NCBI GenBank assembly: GCA_028571685.1
Contig: CM053162.1
Span: 7,010,001-7,074,000, forward strand
Length of the DNA: 64,000 nucleotides
Direction: 5' to 3'
From: Heterohyrax brucei
Taxonomy: Eukaryota > Chordata > Mammalia > Hyracoidea > Procaviidae
Each line of letters begins with the position of its first letter. The first letter of the stretch is position 1. Made by a program: the position numbers and the translations under genes. This document shows, piece by piece, positions 44,696 to 56,029 of the stretch. The notes under the pieces are model-generated. The model was given only the letters and a program-made list of their open reading frames with translations. It ran no database searches and was not told the DNA's origin.

Positions 44696-44853
44696 GTGGA
44701 AACCCTGGTGGCACAGTGGACTAGGGGCTGCATCTGCTAACAGAAAGGGTCAAATCCACCAGGCACTCCTTGGAATCTCTATGGGGCAGTTTTACTCTGT
44801 CCTATAGAGTCACTGTGAGTTGGAATCAACTTTATGGCAGCAGGTTTGGTTTT
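44696..44853 (+). mobile_element. AfroSINE with perfect 10-bp target-site duplication
   Basis: A full plus-strand copy starts 'tggaaaccctggtggcacag', then 'gggtcaaatccaccaggcac', 'tccttggaatctctatgggg', 'cagttttactctgtcctata', 'gagtcactgtgagttggaat' and 'agcaggtttggttt'. It is bounded by exact tatctcatag repeats at 44686-44695 and 44854-44863. Confidence 0.95.
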
Positions 44854-44863
44854 TATCTCATAG

Positions 44864-45689
44864 ACATTCTCAGCTAGACTAAACAACTCTTAAGGTTTCT
44901 AGAGTGTTGTCTCATAGCAGCTTCACCCAGTCAAAGCAGAGAGAGGCCAGATTCAAAAACAGTCAAGGTGCAACCTAGAGCATGGAATAAACTCCAGTAA
45001 GACTGACAGACACATAATGCACAGTATTTTTAAGTGCATTGTCCTGATGAAAGAACTGTTGGTTGGATAAAGGAAAAGGGAAAGTTCAAAATAAAGAACA
45101 CATCTTGGGGACCTAAACTTCTAAAGGCAGAAAGCAGCCTATAGAAACCAGCTGTCTCTAAACATTGGATATCTTTTATGAAAATAGAAAAATGACTCAG
45201 AGAGCAAAGTAACGACTATAGAATGCAGAACCGAAAGTTGAAAATAACAATGGATTTGGGAACACTATTAAAGGCAGAACTTGGCTATAGCAAAAAAAAA
45301 AAAAAGTCTTGTTCTCAGGGAAGGATGAATAGACAGCATGCACCACGCTGGATTTCAGAACAGTGACTGCTATGTGTTTTCCTCTACACTCTATTTTTAT
45401 GAGTGCACTTATTAAAATTTTCCTATTTCTATATTACCATTATACCACAATTACATGATTAATGAGGATATGGAACTGATATTTTTAGTTTGCGGTACCC
45501 TGGTTCAAGAGATACCAAAGTCAAGGAGTCTCGCCTATATTTCAACCCAGTATAGATGATGACACTAGACTGAATCCTCATGCCATACATGATGAAGGCG
45601 TAGAGTGTCTTAGTAGAGAGGAATATTTTCCCCAAACAGGGGTAATGAACTGTTACAGTGAGAAGACTGTGGTGTGGTGAATTGTCTGA
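44864..45689. other. Low-copy stretch with an A-run
   Basis: A poly(A) run occurs at about 45292-45306 but I could not link it to a retroelement body. No gene is recognised. Confidence 0.45.
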
Positions 45690-46110
45690 GAAGACAGCCC
45701 CCCAAAATGTGACCAACTCTGCATGCGCAAGCAGTTCTTTCCACCACTGAGTGGAGTCCATGTTCCTTCCCTTTGGATCTGAACTAGCCTATGGCTTTTC
45801 TTGCCCAGACAATGAGAAGTAATGTTGTGATAGTTCTTGACATTAATCTTGTGAGACCTGTCAACTCTTGCTGTGTTGGCAATCATGTTGCTACCATGTA
45901 AGGAAGTGGTAGAGACAGGGCACACATGGTGGAGAACGGAGGGCTCAGACATGTCTGAATCCATAATCTATCTAGTTCTCAGCTGAGTGTGGCTGCGTGA
46001 GTGACTACAGCTGACACAATGAAAAGCAGAATAACATCCAGACAGCCACAGAATTATGAAAAAATAATGCCATTTTTAAGTTACCAAGGTTTTAGGCGGT
46101 TAGTTGTCAG
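45690..46110 (+). mobile_element. MLT1-like LTR remnant
   Basis: 'caactcttgctgtgttggca', 'accatgtaaggaagtggtag', 'gtggctgcgtgagtgactac', 'cagccacagaattatgaaaa' and 'taagttaccaaggttttagg' resemble the second half of MLT1-type MaLR LTRs, which end in a 'tttaagccactaagttt' block. Placement is from memory and divergence is high. Confidence 0.5.
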
Positions 46111-46172
46111 CAAGATGTCACTAAATAGACCCTGAAGCTTAAATGTTATTAGTTTGGTGGACTACCTATCTA

Positions 46173-46544
46173 TGATGGTTAAGATTATCTCTCAACTTGG
46201 CTAACCCATGATTCTCAATGGTTTGGCAGGTATTATGTAATTATACTCTGTTTTGTGATCTGATGTGAGAAGCGAATCAATTGTGAGAGTGGTTTCCTTG
46301 AGACTGTGGGCTGCATCCAACATACACAGACATTCTGGAAAAGCTCACCCTCCTTGGGTCTTTCATACAACTCTTCATCCTCTGACCTCTGGTTTTTGGG
46401 ACATGAACCGGCAGTCTGCTATCTGATCTTCCAGTTTTGGATTTGTAGGTGCCATAAGCACCTAACTCAGGAGAAGCCTCCAACCTGACTTCTGATCTAC
46501 AAATTGCTAGCTGACACCACTGTGTGAGCCACTTCCTTGAAATA
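46173..46544 (+). mobile_element. LTR-like interspersed repeat with polyadenylation signal
   Basis: It starts TG (tgatggttaagattatctct), followed by 'ggctaacccatgattctcaa', 'gatctgatgtgagaagcgaa', 'tcatcctctgacctctggtt', 'tcttccagttttggatttgt' and 'ccttgaaataaatttctctc', with AATAAA. The layout (TG start, central 'tctgacctc' block, AATAAA near the end, microsatellite tail) is that of a MaLR-type solo LTR. The exact family is unknown to me. Confidence 0.5.
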
Positions 46545-46612
46545 AATTTCTCTCTCTCTCTCTCTCTATATATATTTACATAGAGAGAGGTGGGGGGGGC
46601 AGGGGAGAGAGA
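46545..46612. repeat. (CT)n(TA)n(GA)n compound microsatellite
   Basis: A (TC)n run passes into (TA)4, then a gagagagagg and poly-G-containing GA-rich stretch. The two flanks are complementary (TCTCTC versus GAGAGA) and could fold into a hairpin. Confidence 0.9.
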
Positions 46613-47212
46613 GAGAACCTAGCATAGGGCAACATCCTTGGGCATAGATCTTGGGGTGAAAAAGTGAGCCTCTCCCATGCTAACCATATAACTAAGAGTC
46701 ACTTGCTGGCTCCATGTGCTGATTGCTCCTCATTGTCTGTACTGCACCTACAGCTGCTGCTGACCACTCTTCCTGTCTTTGCTCTGTTCAGTGCCAAGCA
46801 ATGACGACCCTTGTAGACTCTACCTCTTTCTCCTGTGCTGCCTGGTTCCACAGGGGCTGGGCAAATGCCTAGCAGAGTAAGTGGTCTTTTCCTTTGTCCC
46901 TTCTATGCTCTAGGACTGCCATCCAGACAGTGGCTAAGTCCTTTTAAGCCACAGACTTTGCAGGCAGGCTCTTCTTTCTGGCTGTAGTTCTTGCTTTGTT
47001 CCAGTAACATTTTTTATCCTTGATTCTGTTTAGTCCTAAAGGTGGTAACAGCTAGCTGCCCTTTGTGGTGATTCACTGGGTGCCTTAACATGCCTTTTAT
47101 ATCTTCTTTACCATGTCCACACATCTGAAAATTCTATCTCCATTACCTTATCTTCATTTGAACCGAGTGAAATTCTGCTTTCTGTTGTTATCCTGAATCC
47201 TATATTCCCCTA
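46613..47212. other. Low-copy non-coding stretch
   Basis: Nothing is recognised. Confidence 0.45.
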
Positions 47213-47390
47213 TAAACAAAACAAAACAAAAAAGCCATTTCCATCTAGTTGATTCTGATTCAGAGACTGTATAGGACAAAGTAAAGCTATGCTATAGGCT
47301 TCTGAGGAGCTGCTGGCAGGTTCTAACTGCTGACCTTTATCATTAGTGTTTTAGCCCCTAACCACTGTGCTGCCACCGGAGCTCCATATT
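47213..47390 (-). mobile_element. AfroSINE, antisense
   Basis: An (AAAAC)n side is followed by 'ccatctagttgattctgatt', 'ggacaaagtaaagctatgct', 'ataggcttctgaggagctgc', 'ctaactgctgacctttatca' and 'aaccactgtgctgccaccgg', then 'agctcc'. Confidence 0.83.
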
Positions 47391-47509
47391 CTCTATGTTA
47401 GTCCACACATTCCAAATCCTAAAAATATGTTAAATCTCCATTAGGAAAAAAAAAAAAGAAGAATTAATATGGAACATGATATGTGCTGAATCTGAAGTGA
47501 GTTTATAAT

Positions 47510-47690
47510 TAACCAGCTCAGTGGCCTTGGAGTAATCAATTAACTTACCTGAATCTCAATTTACTCAACTGAACATGAAATAATAACCTACTTTGCAGGT
47601 TTATACCTGGGATATACAGTATTCACCAAGCCCTTGGTCAGTATTGGAACTTATGAGTCATTATGTTTTTAATATATCAGGGGCTGAATT
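47510..47690 (+). mobile_element. MIR SINE remnant
   Basis: 'accagctcagtggccttgga', 'gtaatcaattaacttacctg', 'aatctcaatttactcaactg' and 'ataataacctactttgcagg' match the MIR core. Confidence 0.75.
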
Positions 47691-48468
47691 TAGAGGCCTT
47701 CACCCTTGTCAGTATTTAGTAAACATCAAGAAATCAATGACATCATATAAACCATATCCTGAGCTACAATAAGTATGGCCACTTTACAACATGTTCTCAG
47801 TGATCCAAGAAGAGGCAGCACAGGTAATCAAGAGGAGATGTCAACAGGCCCCTGGGTGGGTGGTACTGGGATCAGGCCGCAGGACGCGCACCAGGCCTGT
47901 GGTTGGGTTTTCCCACTGTTGAGCAAGTAGGTGTGCGCCTCTGCTGGAAGATGAGCAGGTGGCATTAAGAAGACTGAATAGGATAATATGTTATCAAAAG
48001 ATCTCCTCTTTGTAACCAGAGGGCCTCTCTGCTGTCTCTGTGCATTTTGCATTATTTATGGCCCATCCTTTTAAGGTTTCTTGATATTTGTCTGCCTTCT
48101 GAGAAAGGCAGCAGGAAAAGAAATCTTTGACTCAGCAATTTTGTGCAAGCATAAATGAAGGGCAGTTGAGAGAACAGGGAGGAAGAGAAGTTGGAGAGAA
48201 ATACAGATAAAAAAGAAAAAAGAGGGGGTACAGTCTGCCAAGAGTGTTGGGATGCTCAACTTGCAACGGGAGAATCCATTGGCTTAGGAAACTGCCTCTA
48301 ACTTTCATTTTGACCTGGAAGCAGAGATGATGCAGAGTTCAGCTGTTTGAAGTCCCTCCCAGCCAGTTCCAGGTCAGCAAAATCAGGTCTGGGAAACCGA
48401 TTTCTACCAAGCCCCAGAATATTAAGCAGAGTCAGAGGTGGTTGGCTGTAGTCCCCTTTGGCTTCTGG
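47691..48468. other. Low-copy non-coding stretch
   Basis: No gene or repeat is recognised. Minus-strand frames at 47828-48052, 48071-48259 and 48298-48618 have no domain. Confidence 0.45.
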
Positions 48469-48544
48469 CAAGTCGAAGAGCAGAGAGATTCCAACTGTAA
48501 GAGCATCAAGTCGAAGAGCTGAGAGATTCCAACTGTAAGAGCAC
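48469..48544. repeat. Near-perfect 38-bp tandem duplication
   Basis: The unit beginning caagtcgaagag occurs at 48469-48506 and again at 48507-48544, with one or two differences (cagagag versus ctgagag, and the last two bases). Identity suggests a fairly recent slippage event. Confidence 0.95.
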
Positions 48545-48939
48545 CTCTCTCTTGGGAAAGGAGATGAAATGATGGTTGGCCCTGGGAGCCTGAGACGAAG
48601 ACGGTGAGCAGTGCTCAAGCAGCGCTATTAATGTCCCTGTGCAGCCTGATGTCATGCATACCTTGGATTGCTCTCTCTGGAATTGGGACTGTAAGGTCCT
48701 CCTGAGTATAAATCAATAAAGCCATGTCCATCTCATTTCTACTTCTAGGACCCAATTCACTGCCAGATTTGGAGACAACGCTTGCCTTCTTTCTGAATAT
48801 CCACACCAATGCTTCTGTTATCATTGTCATCTTTATTAAACATTAAGTCTTTGCCAAATGCTTTTTATTCTGTTTTCTGTGTCAGGTGACTGATATTGAG
48901 TTGCCAGTAAATGGCAGTTGTTCTGCTTGGGATTTCAAT
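48545..48939. other. Low-copy non-coding stretch
   Basis: No gene or repeat is recognised. 48640-48850 is AT-balanced and repeat-free but has no distinctive motif cluster. Confidence 0.45.
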
Positions 48940-49260
48940 TACCTAAATTAAGCTGTACAACAACCCTGTAGAATATCACAATTCTTGTTTAATAGGTGAT
49001 ACGACATGCTCAGGAAACCCTGTTGGTGTAGGGGTTCAAATGCCACAACTGCTAACCAAAAGGTCTGCAGTTCAAATCTTCCATGCGCTTCCTGGAAACT
49101 CTATGGAGCAGTTCTACTCGATCCTGTAGGGTCGCTATGAGTCTGAACTCACTTGACAGCAGTGGGTTTGCTTTGGGGTATGACATGCTCAAAGAAACAA
49201 AGAGATTTGCCCAAGGTCACATCACAAGCAAAGTTTGGATTACATTTCACGCCTAGGCTC
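48940..49260 (-). mobile_element. MIR/L2 core remnant, antisense, split by AfroSINE
   Basis: Left of the SINE: 'acaaccctgtagaatatcac' and 'cttgtttaataggtgatacg'. Right of it: 'tcaaagaaacaaagagattt' and 'gcccaaggtcacatcacaag', the antisense MIR core ('gcccaaggtcacac'). Confidence 0.7.
49013..49178 (+). mobile_element. AfroSINE with target-site duplication, inserted in MIR
   Basis: The plus-strand copy reads 'ggaaaccctgttggtgtagg', 'ccacaactgctaaccaaaag', 'gtctgcagttcaaatcttcc', 'ggaaactctatggagcagtt', 'ctgtagggtcgctatgagtc' and 'gacagcagtgggtttgcttt'. It is flanked by gacatgctca at 49003-49012 and 49182-49191. Confidence 0.93.
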
Positions 49261-50179
49261 TCTGAGTAGAGAGATGTCAACACCCTCCTTCTCTCTCTGT
49301 CATCCATGCCCTTTGAAGACTGCATTTGCCATTGGATGTTATCGGTCATTTGAAAGTTCCATATCCATAACAGTACAGGCACTGCAGGAGCTAAGGCTTA
49401 GCATGTCCAAAAAAGCAGACTACATACCCCAGCACTGGCAAACAATGTATAGAGACAGCGTAAATAAAGTCCCTGGCTCCCATTGTGGATGACTGGAGGC
49501 TAAGCTCTACTTCCCTGGTAGCTAAACCGGGTTTGCAGGGGATGCTGGACAGTTGCTTATTAGGTGACTAATTTTTTATTTACAGCATAATCTCAGCTGT
49601 GACCAAATCTTCATTGCTCTTAGGAATTAATAATCCTGCCACATATCCTCAGCAATGGACATTTCTCATGATTTCTTTGTCTTTCCAAATCCCACCGAGA
49701 ACATTTTCCCAGAATTTTTGAAACTGGATGGTTATGGATTTGTACTATACTCGCATACTTGTAAAATAACATCTATAATACAGATGATATAGGATCTGGC
49801 ACAGTTCCTGTTCCCTTCCCTCAGAACTCATCACATGTTTCCCCTGCCCTGCGTGTCAGCTTCTATCTTTCCTTTCTGTGTTCTTGTGTCCAGAGGGTCA
49901 CAGCTTTGGTCTTTAATAAGACACAAGTAGTTGTCTCTTGCCCTTGGCCCGGGGAACCTGGCACCCTAGTAGTACAGTAGTAAGTCAGTGTGGTCCTGGA
50001 CATTAAAAAAAAATAATTTCAGCTACTAAATGAGAATTCAGAAGGATGGAATCAGCTTACACCTACCGAGCACTGATTTGGTGACAAGCTTTATATTAGT
50101 TTCTTTACAACCATTTTTAATTCTTTCAACAACTCCCTCTCATTAGTCCTTCTCCATTCCATTTCTCCAGTGTGAAATA
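49261..50179. other. Low-copy non-coding stretch
   Basis: Nothing is recognised apart from a short A-run near 50008. Confidence 0.45.
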
Positions 50180-50400
50180 AGTTATTTGTCCAAAGTAGGA
50201 TGGGGTTGCTGTGAAATTTTCTGTTCCTATCTCTCCGATTGCAATGGCTTTGTTCCATTTCTATTTGATTTTCATATTTCCATCTTTCCTCTCATAATTC
50301 TTTGCATTCTCCTTGAGTGGCCCAGTGTCAGCAACGTAGAAGATGCTTAGTAAACATTAACAGGATAAATGATGAGTAAATGAATGAATATCATTTAACT
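50180..50400 (+). mobile_element. L2 3' end remnant
   Basis: 'agtggcccagtgtcagcaac', 'gtagaagatgcttagtaaac' and 'gatgagtaaatgaatgaata' match the 'cagtgcctggcacatagtag' to 'gaatgaatga' terminus of L2. Confidence 0.6.
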
Positions 50401-50537
50401 GTCTTTAGGACTCGAAACTCAGACTAGAAAAGTAAGAGTATTTCAGTGAAGTGTCCAGTTATCTCTCTTTGCTAATAGGACAGGGGCAGTATACGCACAG
50501 GGGAAGAGAAGGATGTCTACATCTGACTCACTAGTGG

Positions 50538-50675
50538 AATGAGCCTTGTGGTGGTTAAGCTCAGCAGTTCAAATCTACTAGCCACTCCTTGAAAATCCTA
50601 TGGGGCAGTTATACACTGTCTTATAGGGTCACTGTGAGTCAAAATTGAACTTTGTGGCAATGGGCTTTCCGTTGT
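50538..50675 (+). mobile_element. AfroSINE, degraded
   Basis: 'ccttgtggtggttaagctca', 'gcagttcaaatctactagcc', 'actccttgaaaatcctatgg', 'cttatagggtcactgtgagt' and 'ctttgtggcaatgggctttc' follow the SINE with a deletion in the left part. Confidence 0.85.
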
Positions 50676-51764
50676 GTTTACTTATGCTCAGCTGCAACGC
50701 AACCTCTGTCCACAGTAGCCTATTTTGGTAGAGAAGAACTAAGTGTACTTTCACTGTGACCTCCTTTAGCAAAAGAGCTGGAACTCTGAGGCCCTTAACC
50801 AGTAAAGGTCATGCTCAGCCTAGTTCTCCCTTTCTAATATTTGCATTTGTAAAGGAAAACCAGCTCCTGTGTACCTGCTAGCCTTGTATTTTTTTTACTT
50901 GTGCCGCGAGTTTGATCAGACTGGATGGCACTTAGCTTGGCTTTTCGGCTAAGTACCTCTAAGTACCTCACATTTAAATTGCAAAACTTCCCTTTAGTCT
51001 TCACTGCATAATTATTTTTAAAAAAATACAAAATTTAGCAACAATATAAACTCAGTAAAAGGATTTCTGGCATAAAGCAACTACCATTTGTGCAGCTGAT
51101 AGGACACTTAACGTAACGCAGGCAGAAATTAGCCTGTAACTGCTTTCTTTTGGTTCTACTTTAGATGTATTTGAGCCCAGGAGACTCCCCCTAGAGAGTG
51201 TGCCTCCTGGGGTTCAGTCTCTTCTCTTGCTCCTTACCTTTGGTTTTGTTGTCTCAGTGAAGGAAACTGGGGCACTGGGCCTATTGAGATGCTTGTGTTC
51301 AGCTACTGAGATGTTCATATAGAAAACTCAGTCACTGCATGTAATTTGGAATGATTTAATGGCTTGGATTATCTTGCAGGTTCATGGAGAAAATGCCAAG
51401 TTTAGTAGCACTATGTCCTCATCCTTCTGCTGCCTACATTCAGTCCGTAATTGCCATGGGCAGAAGGCACGCTCTGCTCCCACCAGGACCCTTTTCTGGG
51501 ATCCAAAGAGAAGGGCTGGAAGAGTGGAGGGGACCATCAGCCACCTGAGCACTTGTGTAGAATGAAATACAGTAGGAGAGCTGCAGCTCCGGCTCTGCGC
51601 TGAAGTTCCCCTCCCTTGGCAAACAACTGAGAGCACCAGTGCATCTGGAGATTTCTCCTTCGGTCTCTCGCCTATCTTCCTCTTCCTGTTGATTAAAAAG
51701 AAATTAAGCATCTACCTTGAACTGAGCTGCTTCTTACTAACTTTATTTAACTTCTTATTAACTA
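50676..51764. other. Low-copy non-coding stretch
   Basis: No gene or repeat family is recognised. A minimal 10-bp doublet (ctaagtacct twice) lies near 50949. The overlapping frames between 51359 and 51711 have no domain. Confidence 0.45.
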
Positions 51765-51925
51765 AGTAGTCAACTACCAGCCAAAAGTTTGGTAGTTTGA
51801 ACACACCAGAGGCATCTCAAGAGACAGGCCTAAAATCTGCTTCTGAAAGGTTACAGCTTTAAAATCCCATGGAGGAGTTCTACTCTACACACACGGGGTT
51901 GCCGTGAGTTGGAATCAAGGATGAC
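51765..51925 (+). mobile_element. AfroSINE, long variant, degraded
   Basis: 'ccaaaagtttggtagtttga', 'cacaccagaggcatctcaag', 'agacaggcctaaaatctgct', 'tctgaaaggttacagcttta' and 'ggggttgccgtgagttggaa' match the subfamily with the central 'agacaggcctggcgatct' block, also seen antisense at 24957. Confidence 0.8.
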
Positions 51926-52454
51926 ATTACCCAGTAAAGAAGGAAGGTACTTGTATCAGGCGTCAACAAGGCAGGGGCACTACTGTCCAAAGCAAAACTA
52001 AAGTTGGTAGAAGTCATTTTTTTCTTGTGGGAGATCAACAGAACTTAACACTGATAGCTAAAACAACTAAGCCCACTTTCTCATTTTCTTTATTGTAGAA
52101 TAGGCGGAATATTCTTTTTGTAGAAAATGTTATACATAAGAAAAAATTTAGTACCCCACATCTACCAAAAAATTTATAATCTGTCATATTCTGCCGAAAT
52201 AGCATAAGTCACTTTTGCTTTCAATTGTTAATACTATAGGTGTATTTAAAAAGAAATTACTTCATGGATAGCTGAAACAGACACATGTACACACATATGT
52301 CTAATAACTCACACATCCAAAGAGAATGATTTAATCACTTGGGAATGTGTGAGTAAGCAGAGGAGGAGAAAAACAGATTGTCAGTGTTCAGGTACCCTGC
52401 TTACCTCAATCCGACCCTTGTCAGAAGTGATTCCATGGCAACTAAAAGGGACAA

Positions 52455-52615
52455 CGATGGCTCTGGACCTTAGTTTTCACACTGATGAAACTAAAATGTC
52501 ATATCTACTCCTGAGAATCTAGGTGAAGATTAAAGATGAATGTGCGTGAAACTGTGTATAAACCACAAAGCCTTCTGTAGATGTATGCATGTTACTGCTG
52601 ATAGCATTAGCTCAT
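52455..52615 (+). mobile_element. MIR fragment
   Basis: 'ggaccttagttttcacactg', 'atgaaactaaaatgtcatat', 'ctaggtgaagattaaagatg' and 'cgtgaaactgtgtataaacc' follow the MIR 3' half. Confidence 0.55.
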
Positions 52616-52919
52616 CGGAATCTAACAATTTTTAACACACTTGATTTTTAAATTCATTAGGAGAGGTAGCACCATAAAAATTGTTTCAGATAGTAAGGTG
52701 AAAAGGATGAATCAAAATTATGCTCTCTGAACCCCTCTCAGTGTTTCAAGTGTCACCTTGTAATAAAACTTTGAACTTGAATAACCCCAGGACCCCACAT
52801 GACTGAGTCTTAATGGATCTTACAGACAAAGGAAAATGTTCCAACAACTAGAAGAAATTAAAACTAGTTTCCAGTGTTTATTTGTAGCTCTCTAAGAATA
52901 TTCCCCACCGTCTCTCCGT

Positions 52920-53290
52920 TAGTCATACTTTGATATTTTGTGTTGCTGTGATGCTGGACACTATGCCATCAGCATTTCAAGTGTCAGCAAGGTTACCCAT
53001 AGTGAACAGGTTTCAGCAGAGTTTGCAAACTAAGGCAAACTGGGAAAAAGGGCTGGTAATCTGCTTCTGAGAATTAACCGGTGAAAACTACGGATAATAA
53101 CAGAGCATTTTCTGATACAATCCTAGAATATGAGCTCCCAGTGCTGAAAGGGACTCAAAATACACAGTGGCTGCAACAATGGACTTAAGAACATTAGAGA
53201 TTTTAAAGATGGCGCAGTACAGGCAGTGTTTCTGTTGTAAGTGAGGTCACTAGGAGGAGGACCTGACTCAGTGGCAACTACCAACCAACA
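52920..53290 (+). mobile_element. RTE-derived non-autonomous element, second copy
   Basis: The body is the same as at 26625-26995: 'gttgctgtgatgctggacac', 'caaggttacccatagtgaac', 'aggtttcagcagagtttgca', 'taaccggtgaaaactacgga' and 'aacaatggacttaagaacat', then the tail 'ggcgcagtacaggcagtgtt', 'gacctgactcagtggcaact' and 'accaaccaac'. The RTE coding core is missing. Confidence 0.75.
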
Positions 53291-55630
53291 AGAACATTAA
53301 ACAAGGTTTGATTGAGATGAACAATAATACATCACGCAGTAAAGACTGTACTGCAGCACACCCAGGGAGGGAGTGGAAAAGGAGCATCAGCACCAAACAG
53401 GTGAGAGCAGGGGGATGTCACACTTTTGTCAGTCTGTTAGGTGAAAATCTGAAACAATTTTTCCCCATGAATATGCATCATGTGTATGTCTTAGCCCTCG
53501 TCAGCTGTACCGAGCAGATGGCTGGCAAGTGTTGAGATCTGCTACATATTATACCTGAATATTGTGATGGAGAAATAAAGAGCTGGACAGAAGCTGTCAG
53601 AAAGCATAGCACATTGCTGGGGGAGTGTTGGCTCTCCATTTCCCTTGGTCCTAGGGCCGAAGGCTATGATCTCATAGACTATAAAAGGTAGCTCTAATGA
53701 GCATAACATGAAGGGAGACTTGACCATTAGTGGCCATTAATGCTCCTATTCCCAGGTCCATCAACCTTGGGTTCCTTGGCCCAGTCCACCTGCGTTAATT
53801 ACATTTCTCCTTCTTAAACGCTCTCCTGACCTGACAGCTATATTCAAGACAGCTGTATGAAGTGTCAGTGACAGCAGTCTTCATTATAAACCTGAGGATG
53901 TTGCCTTTATTGTCTACTGCTACGTTTTAGTAACATCACCATAAGTCAGAATATTAGGGATGACTCGCCCCTTCTTACTTAGCGGCAAAATAAGTATTTC
54001 TTTTACCACCGCTTTTCTTAAATGGTATCCTAGAGAGGCATATTACCTAAGATGTGGGTGCATTTCAGGAGAGTAGATAGTACTGTTGAAGAAGTCAAGT
54101 TCGTAACAATTGCAAAAGCCCCGGTTGCTAGAAAGCACAGGTTGTATGTCTGCCTGTGCTGACCTGGGCATCATTCTTCTGTAATCGCGTAGCTCTGTCA
54201 GCCATTTCTAGTATCTTGAAAACTTTGAAACTGGAGATTCATGCACACATTAACATCTCTCATCACTGGTCACATCATTCAGTGCATTGAACACTCACAG
54301 CTCTGAAAATGCTCCCTCTTCTTCTAACTACCCACTCCCTCAGCTCTTCCTATGACTTACACATTCCCAGCTTGGTGTCCTCTTGATTACCCACTTTTGC
54401 CAAGCCTTGACAGAATCTTCAGTCAATTGGAGGTAAATGTCACACAACCATGCAGACTGGAGTCACATACACTCCTGTTCTTCAGGTTTAAAAGGTCTAT
54501 GAGGACAGCTCCAAATCCACTAATTATCTTTGATTAACTCTATTTCAAGTTCTTTAAAACTACACTATTCTTCTAAATATCATTCCAACCTCATGCTCTC
54601 AGGAGGAAATGTTGTGTCCTACTTCTTCAAGGAGTTTGAGGCTATCAGACTTATGTTCTATTCAAACTTTCACCACCACATCTTATGAAAAATTGTTTAC
54701 ACTGGTGCTCATTATTACCTATTCTACAATTTTCCCAATCTTTTGCCCTACATGCAAACTCACAGTTAGAAGGATGCTTCCCAATACTCTCTCTTTTCTA
54801 CCTCAGTATCCCCAAACTACTCTGTGCATGGAAATCAACTTGGAAAATCCCACACAGTTCCCTTCCTGGGTTTCCAAAGGTCACAATATTTTCAGTCTGA
54901 ATCTCTCACTGACATAATATAACTGTGTCAAGACAGGATATAAGGTGAAGATAATCTGCAGGGGATGAAAAGAAATGAGTTTTACTTGGCTGAGGACGTG
55001 GAGTCAGAGGTGACCACTTTTCCAGCAAACCCCGTTCCCCTCCTGTGCCATTCATACTCAGCAATGCGTGGATGGCCTTTATGACTTCTTCCTCAAGGTT
55101 TTCCATTTTGGAAGCTCACTTCATTTCCAACAATCTACTCTACAGGAATTCCTTTTATTGTACTGCTTTATTTTAAACCACTCCTATTTTAAGAACTGCT
55201 GGAGTTTTGAAACCAATTTCCATGCTTATTTCAAAGCACTTGTGTCATTTAGGCAAGATGTACACAAGCTGCTTGTGAGTTTAACCACGGGAGAACCCAA
55301 CTCCATTCACTCAGATGGAGGGCAGTAGATGGACACCACATCATGCCTGCATCTGACAAAATCTAACATAAAATAGCAACCTTTTGTTGGGTAAAGGGGA
55401 GCTGTCCACATTACAAGTCATCTTTAGAAGGAGACACAGACATCCTTCAGTGGAGTGGTGTAAGAAGGCGCAGTGATGGCCCATTAACGCATCCTGTTTG
55501 AAGTCCCACTAACAATCATTCCTGACCATCTCTCCTCTCTTACCCACGCTCATTCCAGAGTCAGCGCTTGGGTGAGGTGAACAAGGCCTTGGTGTAAAAT
55601 TTAAGGGAGTGCCCAAACTGTTACCAATCA
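53291..55630. other. 2.3-kb low-copy non-coding stretch
   Basis: No gene is recognised. 54290-54910 is pyrimidine-rich with several overlapping frames (54352-54537, 54609-54917, 54685-54900) but no domain; an old LINE piece is possible. 53740-53950 carries E-box and homeodomain-like motifs (see findings). Confidence 0.4.
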
Positions 55631-55643
55631 AATATATATATAT

Positions 55644-55682
<39 letters not shown>
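55631..55682. repeat. (TA)n(CA)n compound microsatellite
   Basis: An (AT)7 run is followed by 'ttta' and about sixteen CA dinucleotides. Confidence 0.97.
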
Positions 55683-55684
<2 letters not shown>

Positions 55685-56029
55685 GAGATAGATAGCTGTA
55701 ATATTTAAAAATAATAATTAATGAAAAAAATGAACAAAATTTCAAATAAAGCCAGGATCAGTACCATGCCATACCAGGCCATGTTAGAACCAGAGGCTAA
55801 AGAAAAAACTAGTAATACTGATCTCATCTTTCATAAATTTTTAGTATTTTATTAATCATGGGTGGTTTTTGTGGAGGTTTTTATTTGCATTGAAGTATTA
55901 TTCATCTAGATTACTGAGTTTAGGTACCACTTTAAATTTAGTGCTGAGAGCAATTCCTCATCCCCTGATCTTTGTCCCCACCCTGCTTTGTTCCTGTGCA
56001 CAATCATTTATCAAGATCTTCATGATTGT

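Noticed and set aside
54609-54917. Coding exon in the pyrimidine-rich stretch
   Set aside because: Overlapping frames in the same strand, biased composition and no domain. More likely old repeat or unique non-coding DNA.
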